From contig NZ_CP040908.1 in assembly GCF_013488205.1 (NCBI RefSeq), positions 2,854,001-2,918,000 on the forward strand: DNA of 64,000 nt. The letters run 5' to 3'. Position numbers and translations under genes: made by a program. The stretch comes from Empedobacter falsenii. GTDB lineage: Bacteria > Bacteroidota > Bacteroidia > Flavobacteriales > Weeksellaceae. Below, one piece after another: positions 18,249 through 27,967 of the stretch (positions within the stretch are counted from its first letter, which is position 1; each line of letters opens with the position of its first letter). The notes beneath the pieces were generated by a model. It saw nothing but the letters and a program-made list of their open reading frames with translations. It did not search any database and was not told where the DNA came from.

Positions 18249-19231
18249 ATCCGAAAATAACAAAATGGACACGATACGAATTTTGGCCATTCTGGTTATT
18301 TTATGCGCCATTGACACCTTGGTACATTTATAAAATCTTTCAAACAGGCGCTCCAGCTTACTTTTGCTCGGCAAATCCTACAATGAAATGGGGCGGATTT
18401 ATTGATTATTCTAAAATTGATTTACTCAATCAAATTGATAAAAATTATAAGCCAAAAACCATTTTTTTTGAAGAATTTACAACGCAAGAAATTCCGTTTG
18501 ATTTTCCTTTTATTGCGAAACCAAATCTTGGTGAACGTGGAATTGGTGTTGAATTAATCAGAAATAAAATTGATTGGAAAAATTATTTAGAACAAAATAA
18601 TCGCGATTTAATTTTACAAGAATATATTCAATCAAACTTTGAATTTGGTGTTTTCTATGTTCGATTACCAAAAGAAAAAAATGGTAAAATACTTTCTATA
18701 ACAGCTAAAGATTTTTTGACGTTTACAGGTGATGGAAAATCAACATTGAAAGAATTAATCGAACAAAATTTAAGAGCTTTTTATCGAAAAGAGTATTTGT
18801 TTAAACGTTTTCAAAACGAACTAAATTCAGTTCTGCAAAAAGATGAAAAATTATTGGTTGAACCAATTGGAAATCATAGTCGAGGTACAACTTTTTTAGA
18901 CGGATCCTCTCTAAAGACATCTAAATTAGAAGAAACTATAGATCAAATTGCAAAAAAAATTGATGGTTTTTATTATGGACGAATCGATTTGAAAGCAAAA
19001 AGCTTAGAGGATTTTCAGAACGGAAATTTTGTCATACTCGAAATTAATGGTGCAAATTCTGAAGCGACTCATATTTACGATCCGAATTTTAATTTGATAA
19101 AAGCTTATAAAGAAGTGATTAAGCATTTGAATTATCAACATAAAATTGCTATCCAAAATCATCAACTTGGTGTAAAATGGACCGATTGGAAATTGCTCGC
19201 AAAAGAATTATTGAAGCGTAGAAAAGCTTAA
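18245..19231 (+). CDS. ATP-grasp domain protein (D-Ala-D-Ala ligase-like fold)
   Basis: 328 residues. After an aromatic, possibly membrane-associated N-terminus (WPFWLFYAPLTPWYIY) comes an ATP-grasp fold: FPFIAKPNLGERGIGVELI near residue 100 is the nucleotide-binding Lys/Gly loop, ILQEYI the base-binding hinge, and the C-terminal FVILEINGANSE carries the Mg-binding Glu and Asn. ATP-grasp enzymes join a carboxylate to an amine or thiol; the substrate is not evident. Coupled to the DinB gene through ATGA. The family is recognised only at superfamily level. Confidence 0.75.
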   Translation: MNPKITKWTRYEFWPFWLFYAPLTPWYIYKIFQTGAPAYFCSANPTMKWGGFIDYSKIDLLNQIDKNYKPKTIFFEEFTTQEIPFDFPFIAKPNLGERGIGVELIRNKIDWKNYLEQNNRDLILQEYIQSNFEFGVFYVRLPKEKNGKILSITAKDFLTFTGDGKSTLKELIEQNLRAFYRKEYLFKRFQNELNSVLQKDEKLLVEPIGNHSRGTTFLDGSSLKTSKLEETIDQIAKKIDGFYYGRIDLKAKSLEDFQNGNFVILEINGANSEATHIYDPNFNLIKAYKEVIKHLNYQHKIAIQNHQLGVKWTDWKLLAKELLKRRKA

Positions 19232-19298
19232 TTTGACCAAAATTGGCAGAATTTCTGGAAAGGAATAAAGATTGAAAGATGTTTTCGAAACCAATTTT

Positions 19299-20072
19299 AT
19301 GAGTTATCCTTTTCCAAAGAAAACTATTATAATTCCTTTGCTACTACTTATCCCAATGTGGATTATCTTTTTGTTTCAACAAAACGGATACAATTTAGAT
19401 AGTTGTTACGGCGTTATTCCGAGAACTTTCGTTGGATTGAAAGGAATTCTGTTCTCGCCTTTATTTCACTCAGGTTGGAAACACATCATCAGCAATACTT
19501 TTCCGTTAGCTTTTCTTAGCTTTATCGCACTTTTGATGTACGATAGATTGGCTTATTACGTGATATTCTTTGGTTGGATTTTATCAGGAATTATTCTTTG
19601 GATCATTGGAAATCCACCTTTTTTAGATGATAATGTAAGTTGTCATATTGGAGCAAGTTCTATCGTTTACTTACTGGCTTCATTCATATTTTTTAGTGGT
19701 ATCATTAGAAAAGAACGTGGTTTGATGGCGATTTCACTAATCATTATTTTATTATACGGCGGAATGATTTGGGGAATGGTTCCTCAAGAAATTTTACCGC
19801 AGTTAAAAACAGATACAAGTAGCAATTCTATTTCTTGGGAAGGACATTTGAGTGGATTTATCTCGGGTGCATTTTTCGCTTATCTGTTCAGAAATATTGG
19901 TCCGCAAAAAGAAATTCCGAAATGGGATCAAGAAAATTATTATGACCCGAAAGCTGAGCGTTTATGGGATATTTACCAAGAACAAGAACGTTTGAAAGCT
20001 GAATATTTGGAATCGTTAGATGAGGAAGACAAATTTTATTTAGATAAAGAAGTCGATAATTCTATCAAATAA
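19299..20072 (+). CDS. Rhomboid-family intramembrane serine protease
   Basis: 257 residues from ATG 19299 (the frame extends upstream only to a TTG). About six membrane segments. Rhomboid landmarks: HSGWKHIISNTFPLAFLS (His and Asn of TM2), HIGASSIVYLL (catalytic Ser in G-x-S), and GHLSGFISGAFFAYLF (catalytic His in the last core helix). The cytosolic C-terminal tail is charged. It cleaves membrane protein substrates within the bilayer; its target is unknown. Its 3' end overlaps the convergent lipoprotein gene by 37 nt. Confidence 0.88.
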   Translation: MSYPFPKKTIIIPLLLLIPMWIIFLFQQNGYNLDSCYGVIPRTFVGLKGILFSPLFHSGWKHIISNTFPLAFLSFIALLMYDRLAYYVIFFGWILSGIILWIIGNPPFLDDNVSCHIGASSIVYLLASFIFFSGIIRKERGLMAISLIIILLYGGMIWGMVPQEILPQLKTDTSSNSISWEGHLSGFISGAFFAYLFRNIGPQKEIPKWDQENYYDPKAERLWDIYQEQERLKAEYLESLDEEDKFYLDKEVDNSIK

Positions 20073-20485
20073 TCATCTATTTTCTTTAATTCTTTTGCTG
20101 GATTACCTTTATCGTATGGATTTGAATAATAAGTCGAATCTTTTGTTTGAAATTTCAAAACTACATTTGGAGCACCATCATGCATAAAAGCTTGACTTGG
20201 AGATTTGATATTATCTAATTTTTCTAACAAGATTTGATTCATAAGTTTTGTTAAATTCTCCCATTCTTTTGTAGTATTTTTGATCCTTATTGTATCGTTC
20301 TCATTTTTAATTAATGCAACAGCATGTTTATCTACAATTAGGTTATAATGCATTTTTCTTGACGATTCTATTCTTTCTACAGATAATATATTTTCTTGTT
20401 TATTTTGGTTAGAATAATTATTTTTTTGACATGCTGTTAAAGTAATAATTCCTAAAAATATTGTAAGATAAAAAGCTATTCTCAT
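20036..20485 (-). CDS. Lipoprotein of unknown function
   Basis: 149 residues; signal peptide with lipobox TLTAC (Cys19) followed by a polar, Asn/Gln-rich linker. The mature part has no recognised domain. A polar body with GAPNVVLKFQTKDSTYYSNPYD near residue 105 suggests a small beta-rich fold. The last 12 codons overlap the rhomboid gene on the opposite strand. Confidence 0.7.
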   Translation of the reverse strand: MRIAFYLTIFLGIITLTACQKNNYSNQNKQENILSVERIESSRKMHYNLIVDKHAVALIKNENDTIRIKNTTKEWENLTKLMNQILLEKLDNIKSPSQAFMHDGAPNVVLKFQTKDSTYYSNPYDKGNPAKELKKIDDYLIELSTSLSK

Positions 20486-20536
20486 AAAATTTTATTAGTT
20501 TTATCATTAATTAACAAATATAATTAACAATATTTA

Positions 20537-22795
20537 ATGAAAAAACTTTTATTCACTCTATCAGTTTTCTCCTTATTCGGTTATGCTAATGCACAAAACT
20601 GGAAAGAGGTACCTAGTTATTTTTTAAAAAGTAAAAATATTACTACTGAATATCAAAATTCAAAAGTATATTCAATGGATATCAATACTTTAAAAAACAA
20701 ATTAACATTAGCCCCATCAAATACTAGTAATCAATCAGGAGTGATTGTTGACATGCCCACATCTGATGGTAGCATTCAAAAATATATGATATGGGAAGCT
20801 TCAATCTTATCTCCAAAATTACAAGAGAAATATCCTAATATTCGCTCATACGTTGGAAAAAGTTTAGATGATCCATCTGTTTATTTAAGATTTAGTGTAA
20901 CTCCTCTAGGATTGAGTTCTTCTATATTTAGAAATGAAGGAAAATCAGACTTTATTGAATCTTATGATGTTGAAGGTTCAACATATTACGAAGTTCATAG
21001 TTCTAGTAAAGCTGTAAGTAATTTTGTTTGTTCAACAAATGAACTAATTTCAAAACATCAAGCTAATAATGAAGATTCTTCGAACTTACAGAACAAAGCC
21101 AATAATCAAGTTTTTAAAACATATCGATTAGCACTTTCTGTTCCTGGAGAATATTCGGCTTATTTTGGTGGTACAAAAGAAAAAGCTTTGGCAGCTATGA
21201 CAAATACCATGACACGTGTAAATGGAGTATTTGAAAAAGATATGTCAGTTAATTTCCAATTCATTGATAATATTGATGATTTAATATTTACAGATGCAAG
21301 TACTGATCCATATTCAGCTCCTGCACAAGGTATGGCAGATCACCCTACATATGGTTCAGCCCCTTATTATTTATCTACATGGCAAGTTGAATTACAAACA
21401 TATTTAACAAATAATCTTGGTGAAGATAAATATGATATTGGACACTTCTTTGGCTCTCAAGGAGGAGGAGGAAATGCAGGGTGTATTGGATGTGTATGTG
21501 ATACAGCATTTCCTGATGGAAAAGGGAGTGGTATGACTTCTCCTGCTAACAAAATTCCTTCTGGAGATAAATTTGATATCGATTATGTTGCTCATGAAAT
21601 TGGACATCAAATGGGAGCTAATCATACTTATTCTCACATTTATGAAGGTACAGGAGTTAATGTTGAACCTGGAAGTGGCTCGACGATCATGGGATATGCA
21701 GGTATTACATCTTATAATGTTCAATCAAATTCTGATGATTATTTCACATACAGAAGTATAGCTCAAGTTCAGAACAACTTAAAAACTAAAGGTTGTGGTG
21801 TAGAAAAACCAATTCTAAACACTCCTCCAAGCATACAATTAGAAAAAGCTTTATACAGAATTCCTGTAGGAACTGCATTTAAATTAGATGCCAAAATTAC
21901 TGATGCTGAAAATGATGCTGTTTTAACAACTTGGGAACAAAATAACTCTGGAACAAGTGCTACGGCAAATGCAAATAGTAGAGTGAAGGAAACAAAAACA
22001 TCAGGTCCTAACTTTAGATCTTTTTCTCCTGTTAAAGAAACATACAGATATTTCCCTAACTTCACTTCTATTTTAGCAGGTAAATTATTACACACGGGAA
22101 CAGGAAATGTAGTTTGGGAATCTCTAACTTCTGTTGCAAGAACATATGATTTTACTGTTACTGCGAGAGATTATAACGTACAAGGTCCCCAAACTCAAAA
22201 CGGAAGTGTAAAAGTAATGGCTACCGCTGGAGTTGGTCCTTTTGTTGTTCTTACTCCAGACACAACAAATAGCAAATTACCAATTAATGCTTCTAATTTT
22301 GATGTAACATGGGATGTTGCCAAAACTAACGAAGCTCCTATCGAAACTACAAAAGTTAAAGTCTCAATTTCATGGGATGCAGGAAAAACATTTGAAGAAT
22401 TAGGAATTGTTGATAATACAGGAACAGCTAATTTCCAAATGCCTAGTAACGCTAAAGATGTTACAGAAGGTTATATCATGATTGAAGCTGTTGATAATGT
22501 TTATTTAGCTGTAAAAAAATTCTCGACAGGAGTATTAGCTACTAAAGATTTAAACACAACTAAATCTACTATTTATCCTAATCCATCTAATGGGCAATTC
22601 ACAATTGAACAAAAAGCTTCTGGAAAAGTAAATATTGAGATTGTTGATGTTAATGGAAGAGTAGTTTATTCAGTTTCTGAAAATGCTTCTGGAAATTTAA
22701 AGAAACAAATCGATACAAATTTACCATCAGGAGTTTATATCATAAAAGTTTCATCTAATGAAGGTCAATCAACATCAAAATTGATTATTAAATAA
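20537..22795 (+). CDS. Secreted reprolysin-like zinc metalloprotease with T9SS sorting domain
   Basis: 752 residues. Signal peptide ends at YANAQ (about 20). The zinc site HEIGHQMGANH near residue 354 is the metzincin HExxHxxGxxH consensus, with a later Met-turn STIMGYAGI. A central Ig/fibronectin-like region follows. The C-terminal ~75 residues (STIYPNPSNGQF through LIIK) match a type A T9SS sorting domain, so it should cross the outer membrane by the type IX system and be anchored or released. An extracellular protease for nutrient acquisition or host interaction is the likely role. Its own terminator follows. Confidence 0.92.
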   Translation: MKKLLFTLSVFSLFGYANAQNWKEVPSYFLKSKNITTEYQNSKVYSMDINTLKNKLTLAPSNTSNQSGVIVDMPTSDGSIQKYMIWEASILSPKLQEKYPNIRSYVGKSLDDPSVYLRFSVTPLGLSSSIFRNEGKSDFIESYDVEGSTYYEVHSSSKAVSNFVCSTNELISKHQANNEDSSNLQNKANNQVFKTYRLALSVPGEYSAYFGGTKEKALAAMTNTMTRVNGVFEKDMSVNFQFIDNIDDLIFTDASTDPYSAPAQGMADHPTYGSAPYYLSTWQVELQTYLTNNLGEDKYDIGHFFGSQGGGGNAGCIGCVCDTAFPDGKGSGMTSPANKIPSGDKFDIDYVAHEIGHQMGANHTYSHIYEGTGVNVEPGSGSTIMGYAGITSYNVQSNSDDYFTYRSIAQVQNNLKTKGCGVEKPILNTPPSIQLEKALYRIPVGTAFKLDAKITDAENDAVLTTWEQNNSGTSATANANSRVKETKTSGPNFRSFSPVKETYRYFPNFTSILAGKLLHTGTGNVVWESLTSVARTYDFTVTARDYNVQGPQTQNGSVKVMATAGVGPFVVLTPDTTNSKLPINASNFDVTWDVAKTNEAPIETTKVKVSISWDAGKTFEELGIVDNTGTANFQMPSNAKDVTEGYIMIEAVDNVYLAVKKFSTGVLATKDLNTTKSTIYPNPSNGQFTIEQKASGKVNIEIVDVNGRVVYSVSENASGNLKKQIDTNLPSGVYIIKVSSNEGQSTSKLIIK

Positions 22796-22821
22796 TTCTA
22801 TTTTTAATTAGATATCAAACA

Positions 22822-22858
22822 AAAACCCCTGAAAATTAATTTTCAGGGGTTTTATTTT
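22822..22858. terminator. Bidirectional terminator
   Basis: Perfect 14-bp stem (22822-22835 with 22840-22853), TTAA loop, T run on the plus strand and A run on the left; shared by the convergent protease and ybaB genes. Confidence 0.92.
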
Positions 22859-22872
22859 TTTTCAAATTCTTC

Positions 22873-23193
22873 TTAGAAAGGCATTCCAGGAATGTTTGGT
22901 AAGTTTTCTTGAGCAGTTTTTTTCGCTCTGTCAATTGCTTCTGTTTTTACTTGTTCCAACGCTTTGTTTAACGTCATTACTAACAAATCTTCAATTTCTT
23001 CTTTTTCCATTCCTTCGGCAAGTTCAATATCTTTTACAGTTGCCAATTTAGACATTGTAATTTTTACTTTTCCATCGTTAGAAGTCGTTGTAAAAATTTC
23101 TCCATCTAATTCATTTTTCAAATCAGAAAATTTATCTTTAAATGAATTGATTTTTCCCATCATTCCCATGATGTCTCCAAAATTTCCAAACAT
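22873..23193 (-). CDS. YbaB/EbfC-family nucleoid-associated protein
   Basis: 106 residues, standard YbaB length. GMMGKINSFKDKFSDLKNEL opens the N-terminal helix and TSNDGKVKITMSKLATVKDIEL is the conserved core strand set. The family binds DNA as a tweezer-like dimer. Here the gene lies downstream of obg on the same strand (23-nt gap), not in its common dnaX-recR setting. Confidence 0.9.
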   Translation of the reverse strand: MFGNFGDIMGMMGKINSFKDKFSDLKNELDGEIFTTTSNDGKVKITMSKLATVKDIELAEGMEKEEIEDLLVMTLNKALEQVKTEAIDRAKKTAQENLPNIPGMPF

Positions 23194-23216
23194 TTGTCTT
23201 TATCTTTAATAATTAG

Positions 23217-24203
23217 TTATTCGTGTAGTTTTTTCCACAATAAATCTTTCAATTCTGTGATTCCTTTTCCAGAAACAGACGAAATAAATATCGTATCAAT
23301 ATCAGTTGGTAATTGCGCTTTAATCTCAGCCTCCAATTCATCATCTAACATATCTGACTTAGAAATTGCTAAAATTCGTTCTTTATCTAACAATTCAGGA
23401 TTGAATTTTTTCAATTCATTCAATAGAATTTCATATTCTTTTTTATAATCTTCTGTATCCGCAGGAATTAAAAATAATAAGTTCGAATTACGCTCAATAT
23501 GACGCAAGAAACGATGTCCAAGACCTTTTCCTTCTGCCGCACCTTCTATAATTCCAGGAATATCTGCCATAATAAATGACTGATGATTACGGTATTCTAC
23601 AATTCCCAAGTTAGGCGTTAACGTTGTAAAAGCGTAATCTGCAATTTTTGGTTTCGCCGCAGAAACAGCTGATAATAAAGTAGATTTTCCTGCATTTGGA
23701 AAACCAACTAGACCAACATCTGCCAAAATTTTCAGCTCCAATGTAACTTGACGCTCGTCACCATCCAAACCTGGTTGTGCATAACGAGGCGTTTGACGCG
23801 TTGCAGAACGGAAATGCCAGTTTCCTAAACCTCCTTTTCCTCCTTGTGCAATAATTAATTCTTGCCCATTTTCTGTTACTTCGCCAATAATATTTCCTTC
23901 TTCATCTTTGGCAATTGTTCCGATCGGAACTTCCAAAATAATATCTTCTCCGTCAGCTCCAGTAGAACGAGATTTACCTCCACGTCCACCGTTTTGCGCA
24001 CGGAAATGTCTTTTGAATCGAAATTCTAACAAGGTCCAAAGATTTGAGTTTCCAAGAAGCGTAATGTTTCCTCCACGTCCACCATCTCCACCATCTGGTC
24101 CACCTTTGTCAATATATTTTTCGCGATGCAAACTTGCTGAACCCGCACCTCCATGTCCGGCTCTACAATTTATTTTTACGTAGTCAACAAAATTTGATTG
24201 CAT
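23217..24203 (-). CDS. obg: GTPase Obg/CgtA
   Basis: 328 residues. The N-terminal Obg fold is Gly-rich ([28 protein letters not shown]). The G domain begins near residue 159: G1 [15 protein letters not shown]3 [10 protein letters not shown]4 replaced by SKSD. Links ribosome 50S maturation with stringent response and growth. It lacks a long C-terminal OCT extension, as is common outside Bacilli. A TACTTTTG box on the minus strand at 24228-24235 could be its -7 element. Confidence 0.95.
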   Translation of the reverse strand: MQSNFVDYVKINCRAGHGGAGSASLHREKYIDKGGPDGGDGGRGGNITLLGNSNLWTLLEFRFKRHFRAQNGGRGGKSRSTGADGEDIILEVPIGTIAKDEEGNIIGEVTENGQELIIAQGGKGGLGNWHFRSATRQTPRYAQPGLDGDERQVTLELKILADVGLVGFPNAGKSTLLSAVSAAKPKIADYAFTTLTPNLGIVEYRNHQSFIMADIPGIIEGAAEGKGLGHRFLRHIERNSNLLFLIPADTEDYKKEYEILLNELKKFNPELLDKERILAISKSDMLDDELEAEIKAQLPTDIDTIFISSVSGKGITELKDLLWKKLHE

Positions 24204-24341
24204 AATTTTTTTCTTTTAATTAGTCTGCAAAAGTACGATTTCTAATTTGTTTATTAAAATCTTGCTTTATCTATTTTGAATGAATAATTTATAATGACTC
24301 AGATTTTTATTTATATTTATTCAATTAATTAACACACTAAT

Positions 24342-24590
24342 ATGAATACTAACAAAAATCTGTCCGAATATACTGATGAAGAACTTCTAATAACTCAAAA
24401 ACAAACAAAAAATATTGTAATTATATTTGGATCTTTTATGTTTCTTGCGTTTATATTCTTTATCTACACCGCAATAAAAACCAGTAATTATGCCTTCATA
24501 GCTATTGGATGTGGAACTTCTGTTTCATTAATGCCTCTAATCGCCAAACTTTCTGTGATTAATAAAGAGATAAAACTACGCAAAAAATAG
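24342..24590 (+). CDS. Small membrane protein, two TM segments
   Basis: 82 residues: a charged N-terminus (LSEYTDEELL), two hydrophobic segments (about 25-45 and 49-68) and a basic C-terminus. No family recognised. It is 11 nt before the next membrane protein gene and probably cotranscribed. Confidence 0.65.
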   Translation: MNTNKNLSEYTDEELLITQKQTKNIVIIFGSFMFLAFIFFIYTAIKTSNYAFIAIGCGTSVSLMPLIAKLSVINKEIKLRKK

Positions 24591-24601
24591 ATTGGAGATT
24601 T

Positions 24602-25207
24602 ATGAATAACGAACATTTACAACGTTTACTTCCTTTTGGTTATATTTATTTAGTCATCATGGGGATTATTAAAGAATCTATTTTTTACTATCAATTGGAT
24701 ATTAATATTCTGAAATTTTCGAGCATTATGGATATTTTAATTAGTCCAATAGCCGAAATCACCGCACATCCTTTCTTACTAATCTTTTTTATTCTTCTCA
24801 TTTTTCTACTTTATGGTTTCAAACAATATTCATTGAAACATCCAGAGAAAAAATTTATTAAGAAATTTTTAAAAAAATATTTCAAAATTGATGAAAGTAA
24901 AGTATTAACACATACAGAATTCGAAAAGATAATTGATAAAACTCTAATCAATTATTTCTTTGCATTATTAATTTGTTTCTTTTTAGGATTTGGAATTGGT
25001 GGTGGTAATTTTCTGTCAAAACGAATAAAAAATGGAGATTTAAAATTCGAAAAATATGGACAGACCTTAACTTTCAATTCTGGTGAGAAAAAAGAAATTT
25101 ATCTTATCAATACCAATAGTCTCTACTATTTTTATGTTGTAAAAGGTCAAAAAACTGTAGAAATTTCGCCAATTGGTACAATACAATCAATCGCAAAAAA
25201 TAAGTAA
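24602..25207 (+). CDS. Membrane protein of unknown function
   Basis: 201 residues with about three or four hydrophobic segments (around 10-30, 38-72, 115-137) and a soluble C-terminal part with short beta strands (GQTLTFNSGEKKEIYLINTN). No recognised domain. Composition is Lys/Ile/Phe-rich like other membrane proteins here. Follows the small membrane protein gene closely; both may form a two-gene unit. Confidence 0.65.
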   Translation: MNNEHLQRLLPFGYIYLVIMGIIKESIFYYQLDINILKFSSIMDILISPIAEITAHPFLLIFFILLIFLLYGFKQYSLKHPEKKFIKKFLKKYFKIDESKVLTHTEFEKIIDKTLINYFFALLICFFLGFGIGGGNFLSKRIKNGDLKFEKYGQTLTFNSGEKKEIYLINTNSLYYFYVVKGQKTVEISPIGTIQSIAKNK

Positions 25208-25240
25208 TCAAAACATATTTTTATAATGAATAGGATTGAT

Positions 25241-25248
25241 TAATTTTG
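25241..25248 (+). promoter_or_regulatory. -7 box of pyrD
   Basis: TAATTTTG, only 4 nt before the pyrD ATG; a T-rich -33 candidate (TTTT) lies 19 nt upstream. The mRNA would start at or next to the start codon. Confidence 0.45.
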
Positions 25249-25252
25249 CAAC

Positions 25253-26284
25253 ATGTACAAACAATTCAAAAACATTTTATTTCAATTACAGCCCGAAGAT
25301 GCACATCATTTCGTTACGCGAAATCTAAAAAATTATGCTGCATTTCCTGGAGTTGGAAAATTATTAGATAAATTTTATCAATACAATCATCCAAGTTTAG
25401 AACGAGAAGTTTTTGGAATTAAATTCAAAAATCCAATTGGTTTGGCTGCTGGTTTTGATAAAAATGCTGAATATATTGAAGAATTGAACCACTTCGGATT
25501 TGGCTTTATCGAAATTGGGACCGTTACCCCAAAACCTCAACCTGGGAATGATGCGCCGCGTATGTTTCGTTTGGTAGAAGATGAAGCAATTATCAACCGA
25601 ATGGGATTTAATAACAAAGGTGTTGATTTTGCTGTTTCGAAAATTAGAGAATTAAAAAATCGTGAAAACTATATTATTGGCGGAAATATTGGTAAAAATA
25701 AATTAACGCCAAACGAAGATGCTGTTGATGATTATATCAAATGTTTCAATGCATTGTTTGATTATGTAGATTATTTTGTAGTCAATGTTAGTTCTCCAAA
25801 CACGCCTGGATTACGTGATTTGCAAGAAAAAGAACCTTTATTGTACATTCTGAATTATTTGCAACAATACAATAATCAAAACGAAAAATCGAAACCTATT
25901 TTACTTAAAATCGCACCAGATTTGACAGATTCGCAATTAGATGATATTATAGATATTGTATTAGAATCTAAAATTGCTGGAGTGATTGCGACAAATACAA
26001 CTATTTCGAGAGAAGGATTAAAATCTGATCCAGAAATTGTAAAAGAAACTGGTGGAGTTTCGGGAAAACCACTTAAAAATCGCTCAACAGAAGTAATTCG
26101 TTATCTTTCTGAAAAATCGAACAAAGCATTTCCAATTATCGGAGTTGGTGGAATTCATACAGCCGAGGACGCGAAAGAAAAACTGGAAGCTGGTGCAAGT
26201 TTGTTACAAGTTTATACAGGTTTTATTTATGAAGGTCCTGCTGTTGTAAAAAACATTTGTAAAGGCTTGGTTGAAGGAAAATAG
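25253..26284 (+). CDS. pyrD: Dihydroorotate dehydrogenase (quinone), class 2
   Basis: 343 residues. Oxidises dihydroorotate to orotate, passing electrons to quinone at the membrane (pyrimidine synthesis). The N-terminal helical extension typical of class 2 enzymes precedes the barrel. [28 protein letters not shown] and NRMGFNNKG form the FMN/substrate region, [12 protein letters not shown] carries the catalytic Ser (class 2), and the C-terminal IIGVGGI and [10 protein letters not shown] bind phosphate. Confidence 0.96.
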   Translation: MYKQFKNILFQLQPEDAHHFVTRNLKNYAAFPGVGKLLDKFYQYNHPSLEREVFGIKFKNPIGLAAGFDKNAEYIEELNHFGFGFIEIGTVTPKPQPGNDAPRMFRLVEDEAIINRMGFNNKGVDFAVSKIRELKNRENYIIGGNIGKNKLTPNEDAVDDYIKCFNALFDYVDYFVVNVSSPNTPGLRDLQEKEPLLYILNYLQQYNNQNEKSKPILLKIAPDLTDSQLDDIIDIVLESKIAGVIATNTTISREGLKSDPEIVKETGGVSGKPLKNRSTEVIRYLSEKSNKAFPIIGVGGIHTAEDAKEKLEAGASLLQVYTGFIYEGPAVVKNICKGLVEGK

Positions 26285-26292
26285 AAACGTTT

Positions 26293-26721
26293 ATGACTCC
26301 AAATTATTTAAATTTAGGATTATCGTCTCCCATGAGTATTGAACTAAGAAAATTAGTTGAAGAACAATTAATTGATGACTTAAAATATTACGGTGTGAAA
26401 TCTGATAATTTAAAATTTGATTGGTCAAATAGCTGTATTGAAGGTCATCTAAGTGACTATCTTAATAGTTCTTTGGAAAATTATTCTGAAATTTATGTCT
26501 ATGATAATTCTAACAATTTAATTGCAGAAGGTTGGATGGATTATGTAAATGGTTCTGAATATTCAGATGAATCTACATTTTTTATTACATATTGGGATGA
26601 TATAACAATTTGGAACAATAAAGAGAAACTATTTGAAAAATTTGAACTTGGTATTCCTAATCATATCTGGGAAAAAATTCCTGAAAACTTAAAGAATTTC
26701 CTAAAAGATGAAAATAGATGA
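26293..26721 (+). CDS. Protein of unknown function
   Basis: 142 residues, soluble, aromatic and acidic (SEYSDESTFFITYWDDITIW). It begins 8 nt after pyrD and ends before a shared terminator. No recognised family; it has the look of small SMI1/immunity-like or cytosolic orphan proteins, but that is only an impression. Confidence 0.65.
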   Translation: MTPNYLNLGLSSPMSIELRKLVEEQLIDDLKYYGVKSDNLKFDWSNSCIEGHLSDYLNSSLENYSEIYVYDNSNNLIAEGWMDYVNGSEYSDESTFFITYWDDITIWNNKEKLFEKFELGIPNHIWEKIPENLKNFLKDENR

Positions 26722-26734
26722 AGCTTGATAATAA

Positions 26735-26762
26735 AAAAGGATTCTCAATTGAGAATCCTTTT
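26735..26762. terminator. Bidirectional terminator between the pyrD unit and adk
   Basis: 12-bp perfect stem (26735-26746 with 26751-26762) and AATT loop. The minus-strand T run is the stronger, favouring adk termination. Confidence 0.88.
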
Positions 26763-26785
26763 CCTATATAATGTAAAAGTTGTTC

Positions 26786-27364
26786 TTATAAAACTTCTTT
26801 AATTGCTGCGTTCAATTTTTCGGTAATATCTTCAATAGAACCTACTCCATCAATCTCAACCCATTTTCCTTGCGCTTTGTAGTGTTCTGCTACAATTGCA
26901 GTTTTTTCGTAATACTCTGTAATACGATCACGGATAATTTTTTCGTCCACATCATCAGCACGACCAGAAGTTTTTCCGCGCTCTAATAAACGTTGAACCA
27001 AAATTTCGTCATCCACAACTAATGCTAATGTAATCGAAACTTCGCTCTCGTATTTATCTGCTAAGATTTTATCTAAAGCTTCTGCCTGAGATGTTGTACG
27101 TGGATATCCATCAAAAATGTATCCTTGCGCATTTGGATTGTTATCTAAATGATCAACCAACATATTTGTTGTTACCTCATCTGGAACTAATTGTCCCTTG
27201 TCCATGTAAGATTTCACAAGAGAGCCTAATTCTGTTTCATTTTTAAGGTTGAAACGAAATAAGTCTCCAGTAGAAATTTGAGGAGTTTGGTACTTTTCTT
27301 CTAAAAATTTAGCTTGTGTTCCTTTACCACTGCCAGGAGGTCCGAACAATACAATGTTTAGCAT
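26786..27364 (-). CDS. adk: Adenylate kinase
   Basis: 192 residues. Interconverts 2 ADP with AMP and ATP. P-loop GPPGSGKGTQAKFLE starts at residue 7; FDGYPRTTSQAEAL is the AMP-binding signature and LLERGKTSGRADD the short LID region, without a zinc-binding insert. Follows hpt by 6 nt: both are purine nucleotide enzymes and form an operon. Confidence 0.96.
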   Translation of the reverse strand: MLNIVLFGPPGSGKGTQAKFLEEKYQTPQISTGDLFRFNLKNETELGSLVKSYMDKGQLVPDEVTTNMLVDHLDNNPNAQGYIFDGYPRTTSQAEALDKILADKYESEVSITLALVVDDEILVQRLLERGKTSGRADDVDEKIIRDRITEYYEKTAIVAEHYKAQGKWVEIDGVGSIEDITEKLNAAIKEVL

Positions 27365-27370
27365 TTTGTT

Positions 27371-27907
27371 TTAATGTTTTATTTGATAAATATCTGGTAA
27401 ATTTCTTCCTAATCCGTCAAAATCTAACCCATAACCTACTACAAATTTATCAGGAATAGAGATTCCTACTAAATCTACTTTTAAATCTTTTTTGTAAGCG
27501 TCTGGCTTAAATAATAAAGTTGCTACTTTTAATGATTTTACCTTTTTCTCTTTCAAGATTCGGTGCAACTCTACTAACGTATTACCTGTATCTACAATAT
27601 CTTCTAAAATAATTACGTGACGTCCTTCAACATTCATCGGAATATCCATCTCAATAGTAATTTTCCCTGTTGATTCTGTTCCTTCGTAAGATTTTAATTT
27701 CAAGAACGAAATCTCACATTCTCCTTGATATTGTTTTAAGAAATCGCTGAAGAACATTACAACTCCGTTTAATACACCAACAAAAATCGGTCTTTCGTCT
27801 TTGTATTCTTCGTAAACTTCGTTTGCCATATTTTTGATGGCGTGTTCTATTTCTTCAAAAGCGATGTACGGAATAAATTTTTTACCGTGAATTTCTATTT
27901 CTTTCAT
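27371..27907 (-). CDS. hpt: Hypoxanthine phosphoribosyltransferase
   Basis: 178 residues. Purine salvage: hypoxanthine (guanine) plus PRPP to IMP (GMP). PRPP signature VIILEDIVDTGNTL at about residues 96-109. Upstream on the minus strand a TATATTTG box (27921-27928) lies 13 nt before the ATG and is a good -7 candidate for the hpt-adk operon. Confidence 0.95.
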   Translation of the reverse strand: MKEIEIHGKKFIPYIAFEEIEHAIKNMANEVYEEYKDERPIFVGVLNGVVMFFSDFLKQYQGECEISFLKLKSYEGTESTGKITIEMDIPMNVEGRHVIILEDIVDTGNTLVELHRILKEKKVKSLKVATLLFKPDAYKKDLKVDLVGISIPDKFVVGYGLDFDGLGRNLPDIYQIKH

Positions 27908-27967
27908 TGTTTGAGATATTCAAATATATACTTTTTTTGATAAAGTTTAAAACATTTATCTATTTTA

